DNA from: Cumulibacter manganitolerans
Lineage (GTDB): Bacteria; Actinomycetota; Actinomycetes; Mycobacteriales; Antricoccaceae
Assembly: GCF_009602465.1 (NCBI RefSeq)
Contig: NZ_WBKP01000015.1
Coordinates: 1 to 64,000 of the forward strand
Reading direction: 5' to 3'
Length of the DNA stretch: 64,000 nt
Position numbers and translations under genes: made by a program. The notes under the pieces were generated by a model. It had not been told where the DNA came from. It saw only the letters and a program-made list of their open reading frames with translations, and searched no databases. Positions 36,241 through 44,923 of the stretch are shown here, one piece after another (position 1 is the stretch's first letter; the number at the start of each line of letters is the position of its first letter).

Positions 36241-37212
36241 ATGGCCAAGCAGGTGTCCACCGTCCGCGGAATGGTCGATCCCGACGATCTCGGCACGACG
36301 CTCATGCACGAGCACGTCTTCATCGTCGACCCCGACATCCTGCGCAACTACGGCGAGCACTGGGACGAGGAGCAGCGGATCACCGACGCCGTCCAGAAGC
36401 TGACCGCCGCGAAGGAGGCCGGCATCGACACCATCGTCGATCCGACCGTGGTGGGCCTGGGCCGGTACCTGCCGTGGGTGCAGCGCGTCAACGAGCAGGT
36501 CGACATCAACATCGTGCCGGCCACCGGCATCTACTCCTTCGGCGAGATCCGGCACTTCTTCGAGCACCGGGGCCCGGGCCAGCTGCTCGACATCCCCGAG
36601 CCGATGACCGAGCTGTTCGTCCGCGACATCCGGGAGGGCATCGCCGGGACGGGCGTCAGGGCAGCCTTCCTCAAACACGTCGTCGAGGAGTCCGGCCTCA
36701 CGCCCGGCCAGACCCGTATCGCCACCGCGGTGTGCGAGGCGCACCAGGAGACCGGCGTCCCGATCACGGTGCACACCAACGCCGCGCACGAGATGGGGCG
36801 CGTCGCGATCGAGTTCTACGAGAAGCACAACGTCGACCTGACGAAGGTGGTGATCGGGCACGCGGGCGACTCCAACAACCTCGACTATCTGCGCTACATC
36901 GCCGACAAGGGCGCGATCATCGGGTGCGACCGATTCGGTCTGGACGTCTACAACACGACCGACCAGCGGATCGCCTCGATCGCCGCGTTGTGCAGGGAGG
37001 GCTACGCCGACCGCATCGTGCTCTCGCACGACGTGTCGTGCTACCTCGACTACTTCCCCGGCGAGCAGCAGGCCGCCATCGGCCAGGTCGCGCCCAACTG
37101 GCATCTGCTGCACATCACCAACGACGTCCTGCCCGCACTGCGCGAGCAGGGCGTGACCGACGACCAGATCAACCAGATGCTGGTCGAGACCCCCAAGCGT
37201 TACTTCAGCTAG
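36241..37212 (+). CDS. phosphotriesterase-family hydrolase (PLL/parathion-hydrolase-related)
   Basis: A 323-residue amidohydrolase-fold metalloenzyme. All metal ligands are present: His23 and His25 (MHEH), bridging carboxylated Lys145 (FLKHVVEE), His178 (VHTN), His207 (IGHAGDS) and Asp264 (SHDVSC). Most natural members are lactonases, so lactone or ester hydrolysis is more likely than phosphotriester cleavage. CGGAGG lies 4 bases before ATG 36241. The alcohol dehydrogenase gene starts 31 bases after its stop, and the two look like an operon, which suggests that the hydrolase and the dehydrogenase share a substrate or product. Confidence 0.87.
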   Translation: MAKQVSTVRGMVDPDDLGTTLMHEHVFIVDPDILRNYGEHWDEEQRITDAVQKLTAAKEAGIDTIVDPTVVGLGRYLPWVQRVNEQVDINIVPATGIYSFGEIRHFFEHRGPGQLLDIPEPMTELFVRDIREGIAGTGVRAAFLKHVVEESGLTPGQTRIATAVCEAHQETGVPITVHTNAAHEMGRVAIEFYEKHNVDLTKVVIGHAGDSNNLDYLRYIADKGAIIGCDRFGLDVYNTTDQRIASIAALCREGYADRIVLSHDVSCYLDYFPGEQQAAIGQVAPNWHLLHITNDVLPALREQGVTDDQINQMLVETPKRYFS

Positions 37213-37243
37213 ATCCGTACACCCAACTAGGTTAGGAATGCAC

Positions 37244-38389
37244 ATGAAGGTCAAGGCAGCAGTACTCGCGGCACCGGACGCCGGCAAGTGGGACATCCAG
37301 GAGATCGAGGTCGGCGACCCGGTCGCCGGCGAGGTCCAGGTCAAGCTGACCGTTTCCGGCCTGTGCCACTCGGACGAGCACCTGCTCACCGGGGCCACCC
37401 CGGTGCCGTTCCACCCCGTGCTCGGCGGCCACGAGGGCGCCGGCGTGGTGACCAAGGTTGGCGACGGCGTGACGGGCCTGAAGGAGGGCGACCACGTCGT
37501 CCTGGCGTTCATCCCGGCGTGCGGCAAGTGCCGCCCCTGCTCGAAGGGCCTGCAGAACCTGTGCGACCTCGGCGCCGGCCTGCTCACCGGTGAGGCGATC
37601 GCCGACGGCACCTTCCGCTACACCACCGCCGACGGCAAGCCGATCATGCCGATGTGCCTGCTGGGCACCTTCTCGCCGTACGTCACGGTGCACGAGGCGT
37701 CGGTGGTGAAGATCGAGGACGACGTCCCGCTGGACAAGGCCGCCCTCCTGGGCTGCGGCGTGTCGACCGGCTGGGGCTCGGCGACCGAGATCGGCGGCAC
37801 GAAGGCCGGCGACACCGTCGTCGTCATGGGCTGCGGCGGCGTCGGCATGAACGCCGTCCAGGGCGCCGCGGCCGCCGGCGCGCGGTACGTCGTCGCCGTC
37901 GACCCGGTCGAGTCCAAGCGCGAGAAGGCGATGGAGATGGGTGCGACGCACGCGTTCGCGTCCATGGCCGAGGCCATGCAGCCGGTCGCCGACATGACCT
38001 GGGGAACGATGGCCGACGTGACCATCGAGACCGTCGGCGACGTCCAGGGCGAGGACATCAAGGCCTGCACCGACATCACCGGCAAGGGCGGCACCATCGT
38101 CGTCACCGGCATGGGCGATGCCTCGAAGGAGGACGTGAAGCTGTCGCTGTTCGAGCTGACCCTGCTGCAGAAGCGCGTCCAGGGCGCCATCTTCGGCGGC
38201 GTCAGCCCGCGCACCCAGATCCCGCACCTGCTGAACATGTACCGCTCCGGCCAGCTCAAGCTCGACGAGCTGATCACCAAGGAGTACAAGCTCTCCGAGA
38301 TCAACGAGGGCTACCAGGACATGCGCGACGGCAAGAACATCCGCGGCATCATCCGCTACACCGAGGAGGACTACGCCGGCGTGAAGTAG
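37244..38389 (+). CDS. NDMA-dependent alcohol dehydrogenase, copy 1 (mycofactocin-type)
   Basis: A 381-residue zinc alcohol dehydrogenase of the group that needs nitroso-dimethylaniline as an artificial acceptor because the nicotinamide cofactor is bound tightly; in vivo, mycofactocin is thought to re-oxidise it. Catalytic zinc ligands lie in GLCHSDEH and GGHEGAG, structural zinc in CGKCRPCSKGLQNLC, and the NAD fold in VVVMGCGGVGMNAVQ. ATG 37244 is preferred to ATG 37238 because AGGA (37234-37237) is 6 bases away from it and the paralogue starts at the same residue. No mycofactocin genes are in the window. Confidence 0.92.
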   Translation: MKVKAAVLAAPDAGKWDIQEIEVGDPVAGEVQVKLTVSGLCHSDEHLLTGATPVPFHPVLGGHEGAGVVTKVGDGVTGLKEGDHVVLAFIPACGKCRPCSKGLQNLCDLGAGLLTGEAIADGTFRYTTADGKPIMPMCLLGTFSPYVTVHEASVVKIEDDVPLDKAALLGCGVSTGWGSATEIGGTKAGDTVVVMGCGGVGMNAVQGAAAAGARYVVAVDPVESKREKAMEMGATHAFASMAEAMQPVADMTWGTMADVTIETVGDVQGEDIKACTDITGKGGTIVVTGMGDASKEDVKLSLFELTLLQKRVQGAIFGGVSPRTQIPHLLNMYRSGQLKLDELITKEYKLSEINEGYQDMRDGKNIRGIIRYTEEDYAGVK

Positions 38390-38414
38390 CCCCGGCGCTC
38401 CGAAGGCATCGCTC

Positions 38415-38472
38415 GCGGCGTACTTCGGTACCGAAATCACCCGATTTCGGTACCGGAGTACGCCGCAGGTCG
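38415..38472 (+). repeat. 58-bp palindromic repeat, family A copy 2
   Basis: Two 24-base arms with one mismatch around the loop ACCC, each containing GGTACC, followed by AGGTCG. It is located 25 bases after the dehydrogenase stop and abuts the stop of the convergent gene at 38473. It would make an extremely stable RNA hairpin and could serve as a terminator for both genes. Confidence 0.85.
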
Positions 38473-39510
38473 TTACCCGCCAGGGTGGACGTCGACGTGG
38501 CGGTGCCAGGTGTACGTCGTGTACGTCGTCCGCCAGCCCATCGAGGTGTAGAGACCGTCGGCGCCGGTCGGCGACTCGGCGTCCACCTCGAGCCCGACGC
38601 GGTTGCGTCCGCGGGCGGCGGCGTCGCCGATGACGGCGTGCAGCAGCGCCTTGGCGACGCCGTGCCCGCGCGCGTCGCGGTGGACTCCGATGTAGTCGAT
38701 GTACGTGCCTTCGCACCCGCTCGCGTCCGCGGGCGTCACGGAGGACACCACGGCGCCGGCCGGCGCCTCCGCGCCGTCGCGGGCGATCGTGGCGATCCAC
38801 CAGTGGTCCCAGCGGTGCCCCGGATCCTCGCGCAGCCGCATCACGAACTCCGGGAAGCTCTCGCGGTAGGAGCTGAAGTGGTCCTGGAACGACTCCTCGA
38901 GCAGCCGGTGCACGATCTGCAGGTCGCCGGCGACCGGCAGGCCGTCCGCGTGCTGCTCCACCCTCCGCACGGTGACCCCGGGACGCGGTGCCGGAACCGC
39001 CGAACCCCGCTCGACCGGTCGGGACATGTGCCACCAGGTGCGCACGCACCGGTAGCCCGCGCGCTCGAGCCATCCGCGCTGCCGCGCGTCCCCGTCGTAC
39101 GACGAGGAGTCGAGCATGCCGCTGCGCAGTCCACGCAGCACGGCGATCTCCTGCGCGAACCGCTCCGCGGCCGCGAACAGGCTGGCCGCCAGCGGGTCGG
39201 CGACCGCCCCCGGCAGGTCGGGATGCAGCACCGCCTCGACCACCGTGCGACCGGCCGCGCGGTCGTGCACCGAGAGCCGGGCGACGAGCCGCCCCGCGCC
39301 GTCCTCGACGAGCAGCTGCCGCCGCGTCCAGGACCCGATGCCCGACGTCTGCAGCCGGACCATCTGCTCGTTCGCGCCGCCCGTGCTGCCCCGGGCCGCT
39401 CGCTGGTAGGCCGTCTCGAGCTCGGTCAGGGCGCTCGCGTCGTCCACCGTCGGTACCCGGCTCGACCATCCGGCCGGTAGCCCGGCGATCTGCAAATCCG
39501 TGTTGGCCAT
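38473..39510 (-). CDS. tandem GNAT acetyltransferase, MshD-like
   Basis: A 345-residue protein with two acetyltransferase-fold halves. The C-terminal half has a clear acetyl-CoA-binding segment, GVHRDARGHGVAKALLHAVI, followed by VGLEVDAESPTGADGLYTSM, the pattern seen in mycothiol synthase MshD and related enzymes. The N-terminal half is degenerate, as in MshD. Mycothiol synthesis itself is possible but unproven; MshD paralogues with other substrates are common in actinobacteria. The gene sits between the two alcohol dehydrogenase copies on the opposite strand. The start is ATG 39510. Confidence 0.75.
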   Translation of the reverse strand: MANTDLQIAGLPAGWSSRVPTVDDASALTELETAYQRAARGSTGGANEQMVRLQTSGIGSWTRRQLLVEDGAGRLVARLSVHDRAAGRTVVEAVLHPDLPGAVADPLAASLFAAAERFAQEIAVLRGLRSGMLDSSSYDGDARQRGWLERAGYRCVRTWWHMSRPVERGSAVPAPRPGVTVRRVEQHADGLPVAGDLQIVHRLLEESFQDHFSSYRESFPEFVMRLREDPGHRWDHWWIATIARDGAEAPAGAVVSSVTPADASGCEGTYIDYIGVHRDARGHGVAKALLHAVIGDAAARGRNRVGLEVDAESPTGADGLYTSMGWRTTYTTYTWHRHVDVHPGG

Positions 39511-39629
39511 CCCTCCAGCGTTTCATGCGCGGCCCCGACGTCCGCCGCGGACCGACCGGACGCAGCGCTCGGAGGGAGGCATGCCACGATGTTTCTATAG
39601 AGAACGTCACGCGTGGTGAGGGAGACGGC

Positions 39630-40769
39630 ATGAAGATCAAGGCGGCGGTGCTCGGCGGTGTCGGGCAGGACTGGGAGGTTCGGGAGATCGAGCTCGGTGA
39701 CCCGGTCGCCGGCGAGGTCCAGGTCAAGCTGACCGCCTCCGGGCTGTGCCACTCCGACGAGCACCTGCGCACGGGCGCGTCGCCGGTTCCCTTCTTCCCG
39801 GTCATCGGCGGGCACGAGGGCGCCGGCGTGGTGACCAAGGTCGGCCCGGGTGTCACCGATCTCGCGGTCGGCGACCACGTCGTCCTGGCGTTCATCCCGG
39901 CGTGCGGCAAGTGCCGGATGTGCGCCAAGGGTCTACAGAATCTCTGCGACCTCGGCGCCGGGCTGGTCAAGGGCAAGGCGATCAGCGACGGCACCTTCCG
40001 CTGCACGGTCGAGGGGAAGCCGGCCATCCCGATGTGCCTGCTGGGCACCTTCTCGCCGTACGTCACGGTGCACGAGGCGTCGGTGGTGAAGATCGAGGAC
40101 GACGTCCCGCTCGACAAGGCCGCGCTGCTCGGCTGCGGCGTGTCGACCGGCTGGGGCTCGGCGACCGAGATCGGCGGCACCAAGGCCGGCGACACCGTCG
40201 TCGTCATGGGCTGCGGCGGCGTCGGCATGAACGCCGTCCAGGGCGCCGCGGCCGCCGGCGCGCGGTACGTCGTCGCGGTCGACCCGGTCGAGTCCAAGCG
40301 CGAGAAGGCGATGGAGCTCGGGGCAACGCACGCGTTCGCGTCCATGGCCGAGGCCATGCAGCCGGTCGCCGACCTCACCTGGGGAACGATGGCCGACGTC
40401 ACGGTGATCACCGTGGGGGATCTGCAGGGCGAGGACATCAAGCCCGCGACCGACATCACCGGGAAGGGCGGCACGGTCGTCGTCACCGGCATGGGCGGCT
40501 ACGCCAACCAGGACGTGAAGCTCTCGCTGTTCGAGCTGACCCTGCTGCAGAAGCGCGTCCAGGGCGCCATCTTCGGCGGGATCGGCCCCCGTGAGCAGAT
40601 CCCGCAGCTGCTGAACATGTACCGCGCGGGCCACCTGAAGCTCGACGAGCTGATCACCAAGGAGTACAAGCTCTCCGAGATCAACGAGGGCTACCAGGAC
40701 ATGCGCGACGGCAAGAACATCCGCGGCATCATCCGCTACACCGAGGAGGACTACGCCGGCATCGAGTAG
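39630..40769 (+). CDS. NDMA-dependent alcohol dehydrogenase, copy 2 (mycofactocin-type)
   Basis: A 379-residue paralogue of the enzyme at 37244, with the same zinc ligands (GLCHSDEH, GGHEGAG, CGKCRMCAKGLQNLC) and NAD fold. From about residue 135 to the end the DNA is almost identical to copy 1, including third codon positions, while the first third differs at many positions. It has its own start region (GAGGGAGA before ATG 39630) and the same type of palindromic repeat behind it. The two enzymes probably act on similar alcohols under different regulation. Confidence 0.92.
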   Translation: MKIKAAVLGGVGQDWEVREIELGDPVAGEVQVKLTASGLCHSDEHLRTGASPVPFFPVIGGHEGAGVVTKVGPGVTDLAVGDHVVLAFIPACGKCRMCAKGLQNLCDLGAGLVKGKAISDGTFRCTVEGKPAIPMCLLGTFSPYVTVHEASVVKIEDDVPLDKAALLGCGVSTGWGSATEIGGTKAGDTVVVMGCGGVGMNAVQGAAAAGARYVVAVDPVESKREKAMELGATHAFASMAEAMQPVADLTWGTMADVTVITVGDLQGEDIKPATDITGKGGTVVVTGMGGYANQDVKLSLFELTLLQKRVQGAIFGGIGPREQIPQLLNMYRAGHLKLDELITKEYKLSEINEGYQDMRDGKNIRGIIRYTEEDYAGIE

Positions 40770-40798
40770 CGGAGCCTCCTGCCCGACGACACGCGCCC

Positions 40799-40856
40799 GC
40801 GGCGTACTCCGGTACCGGAATCACCCGATTTCGGTACCGGAGTACGCCGCAGGTCG
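40799..40856 (+). repeat. 58-bp palindromic repeat, family A copy 3
   Basis: The same layout as copy 2: 24-base arms with one mismatch, loop ACCC, tail AGGTCG. It lies 29 bases after the second dehydrogenase and ends 10 bases before the convergent gene. The right arm is identical to that of copy 2, while the left arm differs at two positions. Confidence 0.85.
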
Positions 40857-40866
40857 TCGCGGGAGG

Positions 40867-41382
40867 CTACGAGGCGGCGCTGCGGAACGCCCTCTCGCGG
40901 ACCCACTCGTGCAGCTCGCTCAGGTCGTCGATCTGCCGGCGCGCGATGGTGATCAGCGCGTCCACCTGCTCGGTGGAGATCTCCAGCGCGTCGGAGTAGG
41001 TGCGCAGCGTCTGCCAGCCGCCGATCTTGCCGAGGACGGCCGAGCGCATCACCTCCGCCTCTAGCAGCGGGGTCATCGGCGAGGTGCCCAGCAGCCGCCC
41101 GTTGAGCTTCAGCCGACCGAGCTGCTCGAAGACCGCCGCCGCCACCTGCCGGTACGGGCGGATCGACAGCTCCTTGCGCCGCATCGTGTCGCGCAGCAGC
41201 TCCCGCTCCTCGTAGAGCTCGTTCGCGATGAGCGAGAGCTTGCCGCCGTACGGCGAGTCGGCGTAGTCCTTGGCCATGCGGCTCACGCGGGCGATCCCGG
41301 CGGTGGCGCCGCTGACGTGATCGCTGAGGTACAGCCCCAGAAGGGCCCAGTCGATGTCGTTCTGCTCGGGTGTGCTCGTCAT
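40867..41382 (-). CDS. all-helical protein of unknown function
   Basis: A 171-residue soluble protein, predicted as a bundle of four or five long helices (for example LGLYLSDHVSGATAGIARVS and the basic-acidic NELYEERELLRDTMRRKEL). The general look resembles ferritin-like bundles, but no paired EExxH metal motifs are found, so a metal role is not supported. The start is set at ATG 41382; longer readings upstream lack the same coding bias. It diverges from the zinc dehydrogenase gene at 41556. No function is assigned. Confidence 0.6.
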   Translation of the reverse strand: MTSTPEQNDIDWALLGLYLSDHVSGATAGIARVSRMAKDYADSPYGGKLSLIANELYEERELLRDTMRRKELSIRPYRQVAAAVFEQLGRLKLNGRLLGTSPMTPLLEAEVMRSAVLGKIGGWQTLRTYSDALEISTEQVDALITIARRQIDDLSELHEWVRERAFRSAAS

Positions 41383-41555
41383 GGCGCCACGGTAGCCCGC
41401 GATCGGGTCATGGGGAGCCGCTTCCGCCGACCGAGCGCGGACCGGCCCCTCGTGGCCGAATCGGCATAGGGTGGGCCGAACCGGGCACCCCGCCCGCGAC
41501 AACGCAGCGGCTGAGCGACCACGCCCTGTGCTATCTCCTACCGAAGGAGCACAGC

Positions 41556-42746
41556 ATGCGCGCACTCACATGGCAGAAGAAAGGCGAAGTGGCGATCGAG
41601 GAGGTCGCCGATCCCGTCGTCGAGCACCCGACCGACGCCGTCGTCCGGCTGACGTCCACCGCACTGTGCGGCTCCGACCTGCATCTCTACACCGTCCTCG
41701 CGCCGTACCTCAGCAAGGGTGACATTCTCGGGCACGAGGGGCTCGGCGTCGTCGAGTCGGTGGGGGACGCCGTCTCGCACGTCGCCCCGGGCGACCGGGT
41801 GGTGATTCCCTTCAACATCTCCTGCGGCACCTGCCGGATGTGCCGCGCCGGGTTGCAGTCGCAGTGCGAGACCACGCAGGTGACCGCCGAGGGCAAGGGC
41901 GCCGCGCTGTTCGGCTACACGCGGCTGTACGGCGCGGTTCCCGGCTGCCAGGCGGAACGCGTTCGGGTACCACACGCCGACTACGGCCTGGTGAAGCTCG
42001 CGGACGATGCTCCGGACGAGCACTACCTGTACCTCTCCGACATCCTGCCGACGGCGTGGCAGGCGGTCCAGTACGCGGGTATCGAGCCGGGCAGCACCGC
42101 CGCGATTATCGGCCTCGGCCCGGTCGGTCAGCTCGCCGCCGCCTGCGCCCAGCACCTCGGTGCCGGCAAGGTGATCGGGGTCGACCTCGTCCCGGAGCGG
42201 CTCGCCCGCGCCGCTGCGCGAGGAGTGCACACCATCGATGTCAACCAGGTCAAGGATGTCGCCTCGGCGGTGCACGACCTGACCGACGGCCGTGGCGCGG
42301 ACGGCGTCGTCGACGCGGTGGGCATGGAGGCGCACGGCAACCCGATCGCGCACGCCGCCATCTCGGCGACCAGCAGCATGCCGGCCCCGCTGGCACGGGC
42401 CGCGACCGAACGGTTCGGGATCGACCGCCTCAGTGCGCTGCACACCGCCATCGCCAGCACGCGCCGCGGCGGAACGGTGTCGATCAGCGGCGTCTACGGC
42501 GGCATGGCCGACCCGATGCCGATGATGCAGATGTTCGACAAGCAGCTCACGGTGCGCATGGGCCAGGCCAACGTGCGCCGGTGGACCGACGAGCTCCACG
42601 GTCTGCTGGCGAACGGCGCGGATCCCTTCGGCGTCGACGATCTACGCACGCATCGACTGCCGCTGAGCGAGGCGCCGGCGGCCTACGAGATGTTCCAGAA
42701 GAAGCAGGACGGCTGTATCAAGGTCGTCTTCGATCCGACCAGTTAG
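41556..42746 (+). CDS. zinc-dependent alcohol dehydrogenase, glutathione-independent formaldehyde dehydrogenase-like
   Basis: A 396-residue medium-chain dehydrogenase. Catalytic zinc ligands are in ALCGSDLH and GHEGLG, structural zinc ligands in SCGTCRMCRAGLQSQC, and the NAD fold in AIIGLGPVGQLAAACAQ. The long insertion after this fold (about residues 255-290, AVGMEAHGNPIAH) is typical of the formaldehyde dehydrogenase/dismutase group that works without free thiol cofactor. GAAGGAG lies 6 bases before ATG 41556. It shares its strand and an 11-base gap with an epimerase-type gene, so the two form an operon. The natural aldehyde or alcohol is unknown. Confidence 0.88.
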   Translation: MRALTWQKKGEVAIEEVADPVVEHPTDAVVRLTSTALCGSDLHLYTVLAPYLSKGDILGHEGLGVVESVGDAVSHVAPGDRVVIPFNISCGTCRMCRAGLQSQCETTQVTAEGKGAALFGYTRLYGAVPGCQAERVRVPHADYGLVKLADDAPDEHYLYLSDILPTAWQAVQYAGIEPGSTAAIIGLGPVGQLAAACAQHLGAGKVIGVDLVPERLARAAARGVHTIDVNQVKDVASAVHDLTDGRGADGVVDAVGMEAHGNPIAHAAISATSSMPAPLARAATERFGIDRLSALHTAIASTRRGGTVSISGVYGGMADPMPMMQMFDKQLTVRMGQANVRRWTDELHGLLANGADPFGVDDLRTHRLPLSEAPAAYEMFQKKQDGCIKVVFDPTS

Positions 42747-42757
42747 CGGTGGTGAGC

Positions 42758-43828
42758 ATGCGCGTCGCGGTAGTGGGTGCGAGCGGGAACGTCGGCACGG
42801 CAGTACTTCGGGCCCTCGCCGCCAGCGAGCAGGTGGACGGTGTCGTGGCGATCGCTCGCCGGATCCCCGACGTGACGGCAGAGCCGTACCGCTCGGCGAC
42901 GTGGCACTCCATCGACATCGCCACCGCGGAGTCGGCGCGCACGCTCGAAGAGGCCTTCGCCGGCGTGGACGCCGTCATCCATCTCGCGTGGCTCATCCAG
43001 CCGAACCGGCAGCGCGAGCTCCTGCGTCGCGCGAACGTCGACGGCACCGCGAGGGTGGCGACGGCGGCGGCCGCAGCCGGCGTCCGCACCCTGGTGGTCG
43101 CCTCGTCGGTCGGCAGCTACTCCCCCGCGCGGGACTGCCTTCCGCACGACGAGGGCTGGCCCACTGAGGGGATCGCGTCGTCCGACTACAGCGTCGACAA
43201 GGCAGCGCAGGAACGGTTCCTCGACAAGTTCGAGGCCGACCACCCCGGCATCGCGGTGTCGCGGATGCGCACCGCGCTGGTGTTCCAGGCCGACGCGGGT
43301 GCGGAGATCCAACGGCTGTTCCTCGGCCGGCTGCTGCCGTCGCGCCTGCTGCGGCGTTTCACCCTTCCCGGAATTCCGCTCCCGCAGGGGATCCGGCTTC
43401 AGGTGGTGCACGCCGAGGACGCCGCGCAGGCCTATCTGCTGGCGGCGCTCACCGGGCCGCGCGGCGCGTTCAACATCGCCGCCGATCAGGTGCTGGCGGC
43501 CGAGGACCTCGCGGCCGCGCTGCGGGCCCGGCGGCCGTGGCCGGTGCGGCCGGCGATCGCCCGCGCGGCGATGAGTCTCGCGTACCGCGCGCACGTCATC
43601 CCGGCGGGCCCCGGGTGGCTCGACATGGGTATGCAGGTGCCGGTCATGGACTGCGCTCGCGCGAAGGCGACGCTGCGGTGGAACCCGAGGCGGACGGCGC
43701 GCCAGGCGCTGGACGATCTTGTCGGCGGCATGCGGGCGCACCGGGGCACCGCGTCGCCCGCGCTGCGCCCCGAGGACACCTCGATGCCTACTACCCGGCC
43801 GGATCCGAACCGGCAGCCGCACTCGTGA
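42758..43828 (+). CDS. NAD-dependent epimerase/dehydratase family (extended SDR)
   Basis: A 356-residue extended short-chain dehydrogenase. The N-terminal cofactor motif is VAVVGASGNVGTAVLRAL, and DAVIHLAWLIQP follows. The catalytic Tyr-Lys pair appears as YSVDKAAQE with Ser in VVASSVGSYSP. The substrate could be a nucleotide sugar or another small carbonyl compound. It follows the zinc dehydrogenase gene by 11 bases. Its last 38 bases overlap the end of the convergent threonine aldolase gene. An alternative start is GTG 42752. Confidence 0.83.
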   Translation: MRVAVVGASGNVGTAVLRALAASEQVDGVVAIARRIPDVTAEPYRSATWHSIDIATAESARTLEEAFAGVDAVIHLAWLIQPNRQRELLRRANVDGTARVATAAAAAGVRTLVVASSVGSYSPARDCLPHDEGWPTEGIASSDYSVDKAAQERFLDKFEADHPGIAVSRMRTALVFQADAGAEIQRLFLGRLLPSRLLRRFTLPGIPLPQGIRLQVVHAEDAAQAYLLAALTGPRGAFNIAADQVLAAEDLAAALRARRPWPVRPAIARAAMSLAYRAHVIPAGPGWLDMGMQVPVMDCARAKATLRWNPRRTARQALDDLVGGMRAHRGTASPALRPEDTSMPTTRPDPNRQPHS

Positions 43829-44864
43829 CGACCCTCCGCACCGCCTCGGCGGCCGGTTCGACGTCCTCGTCGGCGATGTCCAGGTAGAACACCGCCCGCA
43901 CGGCGCGGGGTCCGCTCGGGAGCATGTGCACTCCCGCCGCGTGCAGCCGCTCGCAGAAGGCGCCGCTGTCGCCATCGGTCAGCTCGAACCGGACGATGTT
44001 CGTGGCCACGTGCGCGGGGTCGATCTCGATCCCCGGCATCGTCGCGATCTGCTCGGCGAACCGAGCCGCCATCTCGTGCGTGCGGCGCAGCAGCGGCCGG
44101 TGCTCGCGCAGGGCGTACAGCGCCCCCGCGGCGATGATCCCCGCCTGACGGAAGCCACCGCCGAGCTGCTGCTTGTAGCGGCGCGCTCGGGCCACCAGCT
44201 GCTCCGGCCCGGCGAGGGCGGACCCGACAGGCGCGCCGAGCGCCTTGGAGAAGCACACGCTAACGGTGTCGAATCCGGCGGCGAGCTGCGACTCGGCGGT
44301 GCCGACGGCCAGGGCGGCGTGCCACAGCCGCGCACCGTCCAGATGGCTCGGCAGCCCCCGCTCGGCGGCGACCGCGGGAATCTCGGCGAGCCGGTCCGCG
44401 GGCCACACCGCGCCACCACCGTTGTTGTGGGTGTTCTCGGCCCACACGACCGCCGGCGGGGGGCCGACCGTGCGCGGGAAGAACCGGTGGGCCGGCGCGA
44501 ATGCCGCCCGCACCGCGTCGGCATCGTACACGCCGCGCTCGTGGGCCACCGGGATCGTCGTGACGCCGCTCAGGCCGGCGAGCGACGCCGCCTCGACGGT
44601 GACCACGTGGGCCAGCGGATCCGTCACCACCGCCTCGCCGGGCCGCGCGTGCAGCCGGACCGCGATCTGGTTGGCCATCGTCCCACTCGGCACGTAGACG
44701 GCGTCCTCCTTGCCGAGCAGCTGCGCGGTGGCCGCCTCGAGCTCGCGCACGGTCGGGTCGTCACCGAAGAGATCGTCGCCGACCTCGGCGTCGGCGATCG
44801 CGCGACGCATCGCGGACGTGGGTCGTGAGCAGGTATCCGAGCGCAGGTCGATCACGCCCGCCAT
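43791..44864 (-). CDS. ltaE: low-specificity L-threonine aldolase
   Basis: A PLP enzyme that splits threonine or allo-threonine into glycine and acetaldehyde. The 357-residue protein has IDLRSDTCSRPTSAMRRA at the N-terminus, the cofactor-contact segment HLDGARLWHAA and the PLP-binding Lys207 in VCFSKALGAPVGS. The last 12 codons overlap the convergent epimerase gene. The acetaldehyde product could be handled by the neighbouring dehydrogenase, but this is only suggestive. The start is ATG 44864. Confidence 0.92.
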   Translation of the reverse strand: MAGVIDLRSDTCSRPTSAMRRAIADAEVGDDLFGDDPTVRELEAATAQLLGKEDAVYVPSGTMANQIAVRLHARPGEAVVTDPLAHVVTVEAASLAGLSGVTTIPVAHERGVYDADAVRAAFAPAHRFFPRTVGPPPAVVWAENTHNNGGGAVWPADRLAEIPAVAAERGLPSHLDGARLWHAALAVGTAESQLAAGFDTVSVCFSKALGAPVGSALAGPEQLVARARRYKQQLGGGFRQAGIIAAGALYALREHRPLLRRTHEMAARFAEQIATMPGIEIDPAHVATNIVRFELTDGDSGAFCERLHAAGVHMLPSGPRAVRAVFYLDIADEDVEPAAEAVRRVVTSAAAGSDPAG

Positions 44865-44923
44865 TCTCGCGCACCGGCGCGACCGTCACCCGTAGGCCCT
44901 CGGCGGGTGCAAGACTGAGGTGC

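Noticed and set aside
36241-42746. A mycofactocin biosynthesis locus
   Set aside because: Only the dehydrogenases of the type that use mycofactocin are present; none of the mft genes are in the window.
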